Shown in pieces: positions 39,110 to 46,656 of a stretch of 64,000 nt of DNA. The position numbers and the translations under genes were made by a program. This DNA is from CAVVEQ01 sp963747315 (GTDB lineage: Bacteria; Chloroflexota; Anaerolineae; Anaerolineales; Anaerolineaceae): positions 124,001 through 188,000 of the forward strand of contig CAVVEQ010000013.1 of the NCBI GenBank assembly GCA_963747315.1. Direction: 5' to 3'. Each line of letters begins with the position of its first letter. Position 1 is the stretch's first letter. Below the pieces are notes generated by a model. It had not been told where the DNA came from. It was given only the letters and a program-made list of their open reading frames with translations, and searched no databases.

Positions 39110-39546
39110 GGATGACGAAAGTGGAAAAAACATACGTCATTAAGGGTACACCGCAGTCGAATTGGCTGCTTGTGGACGCGAATGAACAAAACCTGGGCCG
39201 CCTGGCCACACGCATTGCCAATTACCTGTTGGGCAAGCACAAACCGGAATATACCCCGGGTGTGGAGATGGGTGACTTTGTGGTGGTAATCAACGCTGAA
39301 AAACTGGCCATCGCCGCGAAACGGCTTGATACCAAGAACTATTACTCCGTTTCCGGGTACCCGGGCGGATTACGCGCGGTGGGTATGCGCGACCAGATGC
39401 GAGTGCACCCCGACCGGGTGATCACCGCTGCGGTTTGGGGAATGCTTCCCCATAACAAAGTAGGCCGGCATTTGATGAGCCGCCTCAAAGTATATAGCGG
39501 GAACGATCACCCACATACCGCGCAGAACCCCCAGCCGGTGAAATAA
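39106..39546 (+). CDS. rplM: 50S ribosomal protein L13
   Basis: L13, 144-146 residues, intact. GRLATRIANYLLGKHKPEYTP and VWGMLPHNKVGRHLMSRLKV are conserved. GTG 39106 overlaps the truA stop; ATG 39112 is the alternative start. Confidence 0.96.
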   Translation: MRMTKVEKTYVIKGTPQSNWLLVDANEQNLGRLATRIANYLLGKHKPEYTPGVEMGDFVVVINAEKLAIAAKRLDTKNYYSVSGYPGGLRAVGMRDQMRVHPDRVITAAVWGMLPHNKVGRHLMSRLKVYSGNDHPHTAQNPQPVK

Positions 39547-39561
39547 AGGAGCAAGAGGAAT

Positions 39562-39957
39562 ATGGCACTTCAATACTACGAAGGCATTGGTCGACGCAAG
39601 GAAAGCACCGCCAGAGTTCGCCTGATGAATGGTTCGGGCGAGATCACGGTGAACCAGAAACCGGGCACCCAGTTCTTTTCCCGCCCCGGTGACCTGGATG
39701 ATATCTGGGCGCCATTTGCTGCGGTCGGTCAGGATAAGAACGGTTTCGATGTCACTGTCGTTGTCAATGGCGGCGGCGTCACCGGTCAGACCGAATCGGT
39801 TCGGTTGGGCGTTGCCCGCGCACTTGTCAAGATCAATCCGGACTACACCTCTCCCCTGCGCAAGGCAGGCTTCCTCACCCGCGACGCCCGCGTAAAGGAA
39901 CGTAAGAAACCAGGCCTCAAACGCGCCCGCAAGGCACCTACTTACACCAAACGGTAG
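39562..39957 (+). CDS. rpsI: 30S ribosomal protein S9
   Basis: S9, 131 residues, intact (YYEGIGRRKESTARVRL; RKKPGLKRARKAPTYTKR). The C-terminal Lys-Arg reaches the P-site tRNA. It ends the ribosomal superoperon. Confidence 0.97.
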   Translation: MALQYYEGIGRRKESTARVRLMNGSGEITVNQKPGTQFFSRPGDLDDIWAPFAAVGQDKNGFDVTVVVNGGGVTGQTESVRLGVARALVKINPDYTSPLRKAGFLTRDARVKERKKPGLKRARKAPTYTKR

Positions 39958-40001
39958 AAATCTAGGGTTTCCGAATCATTCCCGCGAGGGAATATCAAAA
40001 G

Positions 40002-40045
40002 CAGGGTGTTTTCCAGTGGAATTACCGGAAAGCACCCTGGTCTTA
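40002..40045 (+). terminator. hairpin after rpsI, probable terminator
   Basis: CAGGGTGTTTTCC (40002-40014) pairs with GGAAAGCACCCTG (40027-40039) with one G-T pair, followed by the weak tract GTCTTA. A second small hairpin ATTCCC/GGGAAT is at 39978-39993. Confidence 0.6.
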
Positions 40046-40297
40046 TTAAGGATGATGGTATGAAACAAAAGGATTTTGTGTATAGAAAATCTGTCCCAAT
40101 ACTTGCTGCGCTGCCAGTGCGAGGCACTCCGCCAACCTTGTTCTACTTGATACCGGACAGCTGGATCGGGTGACCGCTGCTGGAGTGGGGATAGGCCCGC
40201 GCCTGGTTGCAGGGTTTCCACCCGATGCAAATATCCTGTTTTATAACCTAGGTTCCTGGGAAGGATTACAAGTTATCTCCCGGGTAATGGCTCAAAG

Positions 40298-41215
40298 TTG
40301 CCCGCCTTACCCAATTGGTTAAGCCTGGTTTTCGAAGATAACGAAAATTGGGATGTACGATCCGCCAATCTCGCGGACCTGGATTCATGCCAAGGTGAGG
40401 AGACCCCCGTTGCGGTTTTTCTCCCCGCGCGGGAATCAGAATTGAGCTTCGAAACCTTTCAACAGGTGGTTGCCCGCCTGCGAGCGCCGGATGGCTGCCC
40501 CTGGGATCGCGAACAAACCCATCTTAGCCTGAGACCTCACCTTTTAGAGGAAGCCTACGAAGCTTTGGAAGCGATTGACCAGAAGGATGCGGCGAGTTTA
40601 CGGGAAGAGCTGGGTGACCTGCTGCTGCAGATCGTTCTGAACGCTCAGATCGCCAGCGAGAATGGTGATTTCACCATGGGAGAAGTGCTTGAAGGGATCA
40701 ATCGTAAGATCATCCACCGCCACCCGCATGTTTTCAAAGATACTCAATTAGACGGGGTGGAGGGGGTCTTAAAGAACTGGGAAAAACTGAAAGAAGACGA
40801 ACGGAAACAGAATGGTGTGGATGAGGAGAAGGGTCTGCTGGATGGCGCGCCTCGCTCGATACCAGCCCTCAGTCTTGCCCAGGAATACCAGGACCGTGCA
40901 GCCAGGGTGGGTTTCGATTGGCCGTCGATCGTACCGGTGATTGAGAAAGTCCACGAGGAATTGTTGGAAGTTGAACAAGCTGAGAACGAAGAGGAGCTGA
41001 CCCGCGAGCTGGGAGATCTGCTTTTCGCAGTGGTCAACCTGGTGCGCTGGCACAAAGTGGATGCAGAGAGCGCTCTGCGGGCAATGAACCGCAAGTTCGC
41101 CCGCCGGTTCAAATATATTGAGCAGCAAGCCCGCAAGGATGGTCGCAAGCTTTCCGAGATGAGCCTAGAGGAGATGGACAGGTTCTGGGAAGAAGCAAAA
41201 ACGCTTGAAGAGTAA
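40298..41215 (+). CDS. mazG: MazG nucleoside triphosphate pyrophosphohydrolase, 5' end disturbed
   Basis: Hydrolyses (d)NTPs to NMP and pyrophosphate; two MazG domains. The first reads GCPWDREQTHLSLRPHLLEEAYE with EELGDLLLQIV; the second reads KVHEELLEVEQAENEEEL with RELGDLLFAVVNLV. Both have the EExxE...ExxD metal sites. The gene continues further upstream: a second frame at 40086-40296 reads LLDTGQLDRVTAAGVGIGP and ...FYNLGSWEGLQVISRVMAQ and joins this frame if one base is missing near 40296; a further break probably leads to ATG 40060. So an N-terminal extension of about 80 residues exists, but its exact start is unclear. Confidence 0.88.
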   Translation: MPALPNWLSLVFEDNENWDVRSANLADLDSCQGEETPVAVFLPARESELSFETFQQVVARLRAPDGCPWDREQTHLSLRPHLLEEAYEALEAIDQKDAASLREELGDLLLQIVLNAQIASENGDFTMGEVLEGINRKIIHRHPHVFKDTQLDGVEGVLKNWEKLKEDERKQNGVDEEKGLLDGAPRSIPALSLAQEYQDRAARVGFDWPSIVPVIEKVHEELLEVEQAENEEELTRELGDLLFAVVNLVRWHKVDAESALRAMNRKFARRFKYIEQQARKDGRKLSEMSLEEMDRFWEEAKTLEE

Positions 41216-41231
41216 CAAAATAGAAAAAAAT

Positions 41232-41256
41232 AACCGGCCAGATTTCTGACCGGTTT
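41232..41256. terminator. bidirectional terminator between mazG and tnaA
   Basis: AACCGG (41232-41237) / CCGGTT (41250-41255) with inner CAGA/TCTG pairing, A-rich on the left and T-rich on the right. It lies between converging genes. Confidence 0.6.
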
Positions 41257-41278
41257 ACTGATTTAATTACCCCTGAAT

Positions 41279-42655
41279 TTACGCTGGCTCGAAGCGGCAG
41301 GTAAAGTGGCGCATCAGCTCCGGCGCGTAAGTAAGACGGAATCCCCGGAGTTCATCAGCATTGGCAGCAACCGATATGATCGTTTCGATCAGGTAATCGA
41401 AATGCGAAGCGGTGTAGACCCGGCGCGGTATTGCCAGGCGTACCAGCTCCAGGCGGGGGTGGATCATCTCCCCGGTCTGAGGATCCGGATGAGCGAACAT
41501 CACCGAGCCAATCTCCACCGAGCGGATGCCTCCTTGCAGGTAGAGAGCAGCAGATAGTGCCTGCCCCGGGAATTCAGATTGGGGGATATGGGGCAGCAAG
41601 CGGCGCGCATCCAGGTAGATGGCATGACCGCCGGGCGGTTCCAGGATGGGTATGCCTGCTTCGATGAGGCTCTCCCCCAGGAAAGCGGTCTGCCCGGTGC
41701 GGTAGGCCAGGTAGGATTCATCCAACCCCTCCCAGAGCCCCACGGCCAGGGCTTCCAGGTCGCGACCGGCCAGGCCGCCGTAGGTGGGGAAACCCTCGCG
41801 CAGGATCAGCTCGTTGCAGATGCGCTGGAAGAGTGTGTCATCACGGACGGCCAGGAAGCCGCCGATATTGACCAGGGCGTCCTTCTTGGAACTCATCCAG
41901 GCGCCATCGGCCACCGAGAAGATCTCCCGCACGATCTCCGGAATGCTTTTACCCTGACAGCCTTTTTCACGCTGCTGGATGAAATAGGCATTTTCTGCAT
42001 AGCGGCAGGCATCGATGAAGAAGGGGATGCGGTATTTTCGGTAGATCGCCGCGACAGCACGAATGTTTTCCAGCGAGACGGGCTGCCCGCCGCCGGCGTT
42101 GTTGGTGATGGTGATGCAGCCGAAGGGGATCTTCTCCACCCCGGTTGCCTCAATAAACCGGGTGAGCTTTTCGAGATCCATGTTGCCCTTGAAGGGATGG
42201 TGCGAAGCGGGGTCGAGGCCTTCCTCGATGACCAGGTTTTCGGGGATGCCCTGCCGCGCGCGGATGTTGCCCTCGGTGGTATCGAAGTGCATGTTGGATG
42301 GAATACGGTCACCCGGCCTTACCAGCAGGCTGGCGAGGATGTTTTCCGCCCCGCGCCCCTGATGAGTGGGGACGAAGTGCTCGAAGCCGAAAATGTTTTT
42401 CATTGCCTCCGCCAGGCGGAAATAGGAACGCGCCCCGGCGTAGGATTCATCGCCGCGCATGATCGCCGCCCACTGCTCCTGGCTCATCGCGCCGGTACCG
42501 GAATCGGTCATCAGGTCGATATAAACATCCTCCGCCCGCAGGGCGAAAAGGTTATACCCGGCTACTGATAATGCTTTTCTGCGTTCTTCGGGAGGGATGA
42601 GGTGGATGGGTTCGACCACTTTGATGCGAAAGGGTTCGGCGGGGTGACGGGGCAT
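41279..42655 (-). CDS. tnaA: tryptophanase (L-tryptophan indole-lyase)
   Basis: PLP-dependent beta-eliminating lyase, 458 residues, giving indole, pyruvate and ammonia from tryptophan. MTDSGTGAMSQEQWAAIMRGD, PTHQGRGAENI and the PLP-lysine motif MSSKKDALVNIGG are present. Tyrosine phenol-lyase is the close alternative. Two diagnostic places favour tryptophanase: RSVEIGS (Ile where the phenol-lyase has Arg) and MRHFTCRF (His where the phenol-lyase has Phe). GGAG precedes the ATG. No tryptophan permease and no TnaC-like leader peptide with Trp were seen. It is divergent from the SHOCT-like gene, with a 290-base control region between. Confidence 0.9.
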   Translation of the reverse strand: MPRHPAEPFRIKVVEPIHLIPPEERRKALSVAGYNLFALRAEDVYIDLMTDSGTGAMSQEQWAAIMRGDESYAGARSYFRLAEAMKNIFGFEHFVPTHQGRGAENILASLLVRPGDRIPSNMHFDTTEGNIRARQGIPENLVIEEGLDPASHHPFKGNMDLEKLTRFIEATGVEKIPFGCITITNNAGGGQPVSLENIRAVAAIYRKYRIPFFIDACRYAENAYFIQQREKGCQGKSIPEIVREIFSVADGAWMSSKKDALVNIGGFLAVRDDTLFQRICNELILREGFPTYGGLAGRDLEALAVGLWEGLDESYLAYRTGQTAFLGESLIEAGIPILEPPGGHAIYLDARRLLPHIPQSEFPGQALSAALYLQGGIRSVEIGSVMFAHPDPQTGEMIHPRLELVRLAIPRRVYTASHFDYLIETIISVAANADELRGFRLTYAPELMRHFTCRFEPA

Positions 42656-42746
42656 GCATAACTCCTGTTGATAATAAAAATATTGACCCTGGGCTTGGAT
42701 TCGGGGGTGTGTAGCTCGTTGTTACCCCAAACGGTACTTTTAGGCA

Positions 42747-42770
42747 GGTCATTGACCAGGCTATATTATA
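42747..42770 (-). promoter_or_regulatory. tnaA -10 element with adjacent operator-like palindrome
   Basis: On the minus strand TATAAT (42770-42765) is followed at once by the palindrome GGTCAATGACC (42757-42747), which would cover the transcription start. The -35 match (TTACCC, 18 bases upstream) is weak. Confidence 0.4.
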
Positions 42771-42827
42771 AGGTTGGAAGCAGAATTCGGGTAAGCGGTG
42801 ATTCTATGAATAAAAAATGATTATCCC

Positions 42828-42857
42828 TTGACAAACTTCAATAATATGCAATAATAT
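42828..42857 (+). promoter_or_regulatory. candidate promoter of the SHOCT-like gene
   Basis: Perfect TTGACA (42828-42833) with TAATAT (42852-42857) 18 bases on. The -10 lies within the repeated CAATAATAT units. Confidence 0.45.
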
Positions 42858-42910
42858 ATCAATAATATTCAAATAGTAATCAATAATATTGATTAGTTAT
42901 TCAATAAAGT
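42839..42910 (+). repeat. helically phased CAATAATAT repeats with a 19-bp palindrome
   Basis: Exact CAATAATAT copies start at 42839, 42849, 42860 and 42881, and weaker copies start at 42870 (CAAATAGTA) and 42902 (CAATAAAGT). Spacings of 10, 11, 10, 11 and 21 bases put them on one face of the helix. The copy at 42881 lies in a perfect inverted repeat, TAATCAATAATATTGATTA (42877-42895). Likely a binding array for a regulator or a bent-DNA element. Confidence 0.65.
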
Positions 42911-42945
42911 TCGAAATCTAATTGAATAAAATAACGGAGGCAGTG

Positions 42946-43542
42946 ATGGATGAACGGCAAAAGATTCTGACGGAAGTGGCGGAGGGCAAGATCAGCGTGG
43001 AGGAGGCCAACCAAAGGCTGGCCACATTGGAGGCAGCGAGCGCAGCCAAGGAACTGCCGGTGGAAACTGGCGAGGTGGTTCAACCTGCGCGGGTGGAGCT
43101 GCCGGCTTCGAATTGGAAGAAGTGGTGGCAGATCCCATTCTGGATCTCGATGGGTTTCGTGGCCCTTACAGGTTACTGGATGTACGCCTCCTATCTCGAT
43201 TCAGGAATGAGCTGGGGATTCTGGTTCGCGCTGTTCTTCTTCATGCTAAGCCTGCTGGGGGTGGTTGCCTCTGCGCTTTCCCGCAATTCCCGCTGGCTGC
43301 ACGTGCGCATCCGTGAGCAGGAAAGTGGAAAGCCGCGAACCTTTGCCTTCAGTTTCCCGATCCCCTTCCGCTTTGCTTCGCAATTGATCAAGATGTTCTC
43401 CTGGGCGATGCCGGAGGATATCCGCGAAGCCCATTTGGATGAGATTATCGTTGCGGTGGAGGATTCCATTTCCACCGATGAACCCATCGAGGTTTTTGTG
43501 GATGAAGAGAATGGCAATCATGTGGAGATCTTCATCGGCTAA
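42946..43542 (+). CDS. SHOCT-like/YvlB-type membrane protein
   Basis: A 198-residue protein. The start at ATG 42946 follows GGAGG (42936-42940) with a 5-base gap and is preferred to 42922. The N-terminus MDERQKILTEVAEGKISVEEANQRL is the short helical SHOCT-like domain common in YvlB/LiaX-type proteins; two hydrophobic segments follow at about residues 58-103, then RWLHVRIREQESGKPRTFAF and the acidic end DEENGNHVEIFIG, also typical. Such proteins are often tied to envelope-stress or transcription control, but this function is an inference. The gene sits right behind the phased repeat array. Confidence 0.7.
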   Translation: MDERQKILTEVAEGKISVEEANQRLATLEAASAAKELPVETGEVVQPARVELPASNWKKWWQIPFWISMGFVALTGYWMYASYLDSGMSWGFWFALFFFMLSLLGVVASALSRNSRWLHVRIREQESGKPRTFAFSFPIPFRFASQLIKMFSWAMPEDIREAHLDEIIVAVEDSISTDEPIEVFVDEENGNHVEIFIG

Positions 43543-43577
43543 AACCGGGTGGGAAAACTGCAGGCTATAATGGACCC

Positions 43578-44168
43578 GTGAGACGGGTCCTTATTGTTTT
43601 CCTCCTGGTAATTGCAGTTGGTGCCGCCGCGGGATTGATCTGGATGCTGGTGCCCTCGCCCCGCGAGACGCGTACAATCCCCTTCCCGGAAAACCTGGAA
43701 AAAACATATGGAAATAAGACGATAACCCTGGATTACCCCCCCGCGTTGCGCCTGGGAGAGACCGGCCAGGTGATTATGCTTGTTAAGGTATCCGACGGCG
43801 AAAATTCCAAAAACACCAGCCAGGTTGCAATCCAGCCCGGTTTCCAGGCGCGGCTCGATATGCCCGCCAACCGCGTACTCCCGTCTGATCTTCAATCCTC
43901 ACCATTTGATCCGGAGAGCGGGGTGGAATATTCCTGGAAGTTGATCCCAATGGCAGACGGGGTGTTTGAGGGAACACTGAAGGTTTATGCCTCACAGGGA
44001 CAAACACTTCCCCCCGGGGTATCCGGCGAGTTGATCTTTGCCATCCCGCTCGCGGTAAAAATCCAGCGGGTGCTGGGAATGCCGGTGGATGTTGCCCGCG
44101 TTTCAGTGTTTTTTCTACTCGTCCTGGCTGGGTTTACGGCGCTCGTCCTCTTCAAACCGCGAAGATGA
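43578..44168 (+). CDS. hypothetical protein with N- and C-terminal membrane segments
   Basis: A 196-residue protein of unknown function. GTG start; N-terminal hydrophobic segment (VLIVFLLVIAVGAAAGLIWML), a beta-rich outer domain (LRLGETGQVIMLVKVSD, YSWKLIPMADGVFEGTLKVY), then a second hydrophobic segment (VSVFFLLVLAGFTALVLF) and basic FKPRR. A TATAAT at 43566-43571 lies only 6 bases before GTG, so a leaderless transcript is possible. It stands before the ATP synthase genes but has its own promoter-like element. Confidence 0.65.
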   Translation: MRRVLIVFLLVIAVGAAAGLIWMLVPSPRETRTIPFPENLEKTYGNKTITLDYPPALRLGETGQVIMLVKVSDGENSKNTSQVAIQPGFQARLDMPANRVLPSDLQSSPFDPESGVEYSWKLIPMADGVFEGTLKVYASQGQTLPPGVSGELIFAIPLAVKIQRVLGMPVDVARVSVFFLLVLAGFTALVLFKPRR

Positions 44169-44186
44169 GAACTATCTGACCATCGA

Positions 44187-44216
44187 TTGACTGATTCGGT
44201 CACGGGTTGATATAAT
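44187..44216 (+). promoter_or_regulatory. sigma-70 promoter of the ATP synthase F0 genes
   Basis: TTGACT (44187-44192), 18-base spacer, TATAAT (44211-44216). The expected start of transcription (about 44223) is 2 bases before the ATG at 44225, implying a leaderless or near-leaderless message. Confidence 0.7.
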
Positions 44217-44224
44217 TGGTCGTC

Positions 44225-44539
44225 ATGCCCGAACCGACCAAACCGCCAACCCAGGATAAACAGCGGCTTGTGAACCTGACCGTCATCGCCCTGGTGGGGC
44301 AGGTGGGCTGCCTGACGCTTTTGATCGTGATCGGGGCAGTCTTCGCGGGGATGTGGATAGACAGCCGGATGGACTCAAAACCGGTTGGAACCATCATCCT
44401 GGTGGCCGCAAGCGTGCCGCTTGCGATCTACGTGATGCTCAAGGTGGTGCGCGGAACCCTGCGAAAATTGGGGTTGGAATCCACACCCCAGGCGAATTCT
44501 AAGGAAGGAAAAACGGAAGCTTCAGAGGACAATGGATAA
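44225..44539 (+). CDS. AtpI/AtpZ-like ATP synthase accessory protein
   Basis: A 104-residue membrane protein with two hydrophobic segments and the pattern GMWIDSRMDSKP between them, as in F0F1 ATPase-associated AtpI/AtpZ proteins that help assemble the c-ring or carry Mg2+/Ca2+. The start at 44225 (MPEPTKPPTQDKQRL) follows the promoter directly. The C-terminus overlaps the atpB start by 8 bases. Confidence 0.72.
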   Translation: MPEPTKPPTQDKQRLVNLTVIALVGQVGCLTLLIVIGAVFAGMWIDSRMDSKPVGTIILVAASVPLAIYVMLKVVRGTLRKLGLESTPQANSKEGKTEASEDNG

Positions 44540-45527
44540 ACCAAAATCCCGCTGGCGGTGGGGCAAAAACCGCTGGATCGTACTCGCTCTCATCATCGCC
44601 GGGATCATTTTCTCGATCGTATTCCCGCCCGCGCGCCCGCTCTTCGAGGTTGTCCCCGAGGCGATCACAGGCGTGCTTTTCACCCTGCCGCGGCTCGGAC
44701 CGATCTCGCTTACCAATACCACCTTCACCCTGGCGATCGTTTCCATCATCCTGCTCCTGATGGCTTTCTTCGTCAAGCGCTCCATCAAAGAGGACACCCT
44801 CATTCCCAAAGGCATAGCCAGCTTCCTGGACCTGCTTTTTGAGTACCTGGATGATATGACCACCTCCACCGCCGGCAAGTGGGCGAAATCGATCTTCCCC
44901 TTCTTCGCAACCATCGTGCTGGTGGTGGTGCTCTCCAACTGGATCGAATTGATCCCCGGCGCTGGCAGCATCGGCTGGCTGCACCACGTAGAGGAGAACG
45001 GTTACCCTGTAATCGAGCTCTCTTCCGGTGTTTCCACGCTGACCACACCTCCCAGCCCCACAGGGGAAGGTTACCAGGTGGTACCATTCATTCGCACGCC
45101 CTCCACCGACCTGAACTTCACCCTCATGCTGGCGCTGGTCTCGGTGGTGATGACCCAGGTGATCGGCTTCCGCGCCCAGGGCGGGAAGTATTTTTCCAAG
45201 TTCTTTTACACCCGCACGCTCTTCACCAAGCCGCTGTTCGGGGCGATCGATTTCCTGGTGAGCCTGCTCGAGGCGATCTCGGAAATTATGAAGATCGTCT
45301 CGTTCTCCTTCCGGTTGTTCGGCAATATCGTGGCAGGCTCGATCCTGCTGCTGGTGGTGGGCTCGCTGCTGCCGATCTTCCTGCCCTCGATGGTGATGAT
45401 GTTTGAATTCTTCATTGGCCTGATCCAGGCGATCGTCTTCGGCATGCTCACCATGGTGTTCATGTCGATGGCCACACGCGGGCATGAGGGCGAAGGCGAG
45501 GAATCGCACGCCGGGGATACAGTTTAA
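44532..45527 (+). CDS. atpB: F0F1 ATP synthase subunit a
   Basis: Proton-channel subunit of 331 residues with several membrane helices. SFSFRLFGNIVAG carries the essential Arg, and FIGLIQAIVFGMLTMVFM is the conserved last helix. The N-terminus has an extra 40 residues with one more hydrophobic segment. It precedes atpE by 43 bases. Confidence 0.94.
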   Translation: MDKPKSRWRWGKNRWIVLALIIAGIIFSIVFPPARPLFEVVPEAITGVLFTLPRLGPISLTNTTFTLAIVSIILLLMAFFVKRSIKEDTLIPKGIASFLDLLFEYLDDMTTSTAGKWAKSIFPFFATIVLVVVLSNWIELIPGAGSIGWLHHVEENGYPVIELSSGVSTLTTPPSPTGEGYQVVPFIRTPSTDLNFTLMLALVSVVMTQVIGFRAQGGKYFSKFFYTRTLFTKPLFGAIDFLVSLLEAISEIMKIVSFSFRLFGNIVAGSILLLVVGSLLPIFLPSMVMMFEFFIGLIQAIVFGMLTMVFMSMATRGHEGEGEESHAGDTV

Positions 45528-45570
45528 AAAGATTTTTCGAATAGATAATTGATATCGGAGGAAGGTATTC

Positions 45571-45828
45571 ATGGATCCAGCAATCGCATCATCAGAAGCA
45601 CTCATACAAGCCGCACGGTATATTGGCGCAGGTTTGGCCATGATCGGCGCGCTCGGCGCGGGGGTCGGCATCGGCCTCTCGGTGCAGGGAGCGCTGAACG
45701 GCATGGCGCGCAACCCGAGCACCTATAACACCCTGCTCACCAACATGATCCTGGGCATCGCCTTCTCCGAAGCCATCGCGATCTACTGCCTGGTGGTCGC
45801 GTTCATGATGCTCTTTAAAGTAGTCTAG
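45571..45828 (+). CDS. atpE: F0F1 ATP synthase subunit c
   Basis: Ring subunit of 85 residues, two helices joined by ARNPS. The ion-binding carboxylate is the Glu in FSEAIAIY. The Na+ pattern (Gln in helix 1 and Glu-Ser/Thr in helix 2) is absent: helix 1 has GVGIGLS and Ala follows the Glu, so protons are the likely ion. Confidence 0.94.
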   Translation: MDPAIASSEALIQAARYIGAGLAMIGALGAGVGIGLSVQGALNGMARNPSTYNTLLTNMILGIAFSEAIAIYCLVVAFMMLFKVV

Positions 45829-45852
45829 CCCCAAGGAATAGAGGAAAACGCG

Positions 45853-46591
45853 ATGGAAGGTTTGGGAATCAACCTCGGTTACCTGCTGATGCAGCTGGCG
45901 ATGTTCGGGATCGTCTTTGTCACCCTGCGCGTGTGGGTGTATAAACCCATCCTGGGCATGATCGCCAAACGGCGTGAAAAACTGACCCAGAGCCTGGAGG
46001 ACGCGCGCGTGGCCGCCGAGGCGCGCGCCAACGCTGAAGCCCAGGCTGCTGCGGTGATCGCCGATGCCCAGAGCAAGGCAGCCCTGATTTTGAAGGAAGC
46101 TAACGAACGCGCCCAGCAGCTGGAGAAGGATATCCGCGGCGGGGCGGACGTGGAGATACAGAAGATGCGCGCGAGCGCAAACGCGGAGCTGCAGACGGAG
46201 CGCGAACGCGCCCTGAAGGAAATGCGCAACGAGATCGCCGCGCTGGCCATCGCCGCCACGCAGAAATTGATGGGCGAGGCGCTGGATGAAAAACGCCAGC
46301 ACCGCCTTCTGGAGGAATTCTTCTCCGGCATCAAGGACGGGACGGGTGATCGTGCTGGAGGGTGAAAAGGTGAGCGGCGAGCACGCCGAGGTCACCTCCG
46401 CCGTGGAGCTGAGCGCCGGGGAGCGCAAAGTGGTGGAGCAGGAGCTTAAACCCCATCTTGGCGGCAGCCCCAGCATCGACTTCAAGGTGGACCCGCAGAT
46501 CATGGGCGGGATGGTCATCAAAGTGGGCGACCGCGTGCTGGATGGCTCGGTGCTGGCCCAGCTGCAGGCGCTCAATACCGCGCTGAAATAA
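45853..46591 (+). CDS. atpF: ATP synthase b subunit fused to delta C-terminal domain, one-base insertion
   Basis: About 245 residues when repaired. Residues 1-150 are a b subunit: membrane helix (LLMQLAMFGIVFVTLRVWVY), PILGMIAKRREKL and a long coiled coil. An extra A at 46342 breaks FFSGIKDG from RVIVLEGEKVSG; what follows (VTSAVELSAGERKVVEQELK ... DPQIMGGMVIKVGDRVLDGSV) is the C-terminal domain of delta/OSCP. The N-terminal helical domain of delta is not present. So this looks like a b-delta hybrid stalk protein. No atpA, G, D or C genes follow. Confidence 0.85.
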
Positions 46592-46611
46592 TTTTTGGAA
46601 AGAATTGCCAG

Positions 46612-46652
46612 ACGGCGTTTTAGGGTACAATGCCCTGAACGCCGTTTTATTT
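46612..46652 (+). terminator. terminator after the ATP synthase F0 genes
   Basis: ACGGCGTT (46612-46619) / AACGCCGT (46638-46645) with inner AGGG/CCCT, followed by TTTTATTTT. It closes the F0 operon just before murE. Confidence 0.8.
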
Positions 46653-46656
46653 TCCA

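Noticed and set aside
41279..42655. Tyrosine phenol-lyase instead of tryptophanase
   Set aside because: The diagnostic places read VEIG and RHF, as in tryptophanase; the phenol-lyase has ER(G) and RFF.
42552..42752. TnaC-like leader peptide before tnaA
   Set aside because: The only open frame in the leader contains no Trp and runs into tnaA.
42839..42910. CRISPR array from the repeated CAATAATAT units
   Set aside because: Units are 9 bases with spacings of 10-21, far too short for CRISPR repeats and spacers, and no cas genes are present.
45571..45828. Sodium-driven ATP synthase
   Set aside because: Subunit c lacks the Gln in helix 1 and the Ser/Thr after the ion-binding Glu that mark Na+ rings.
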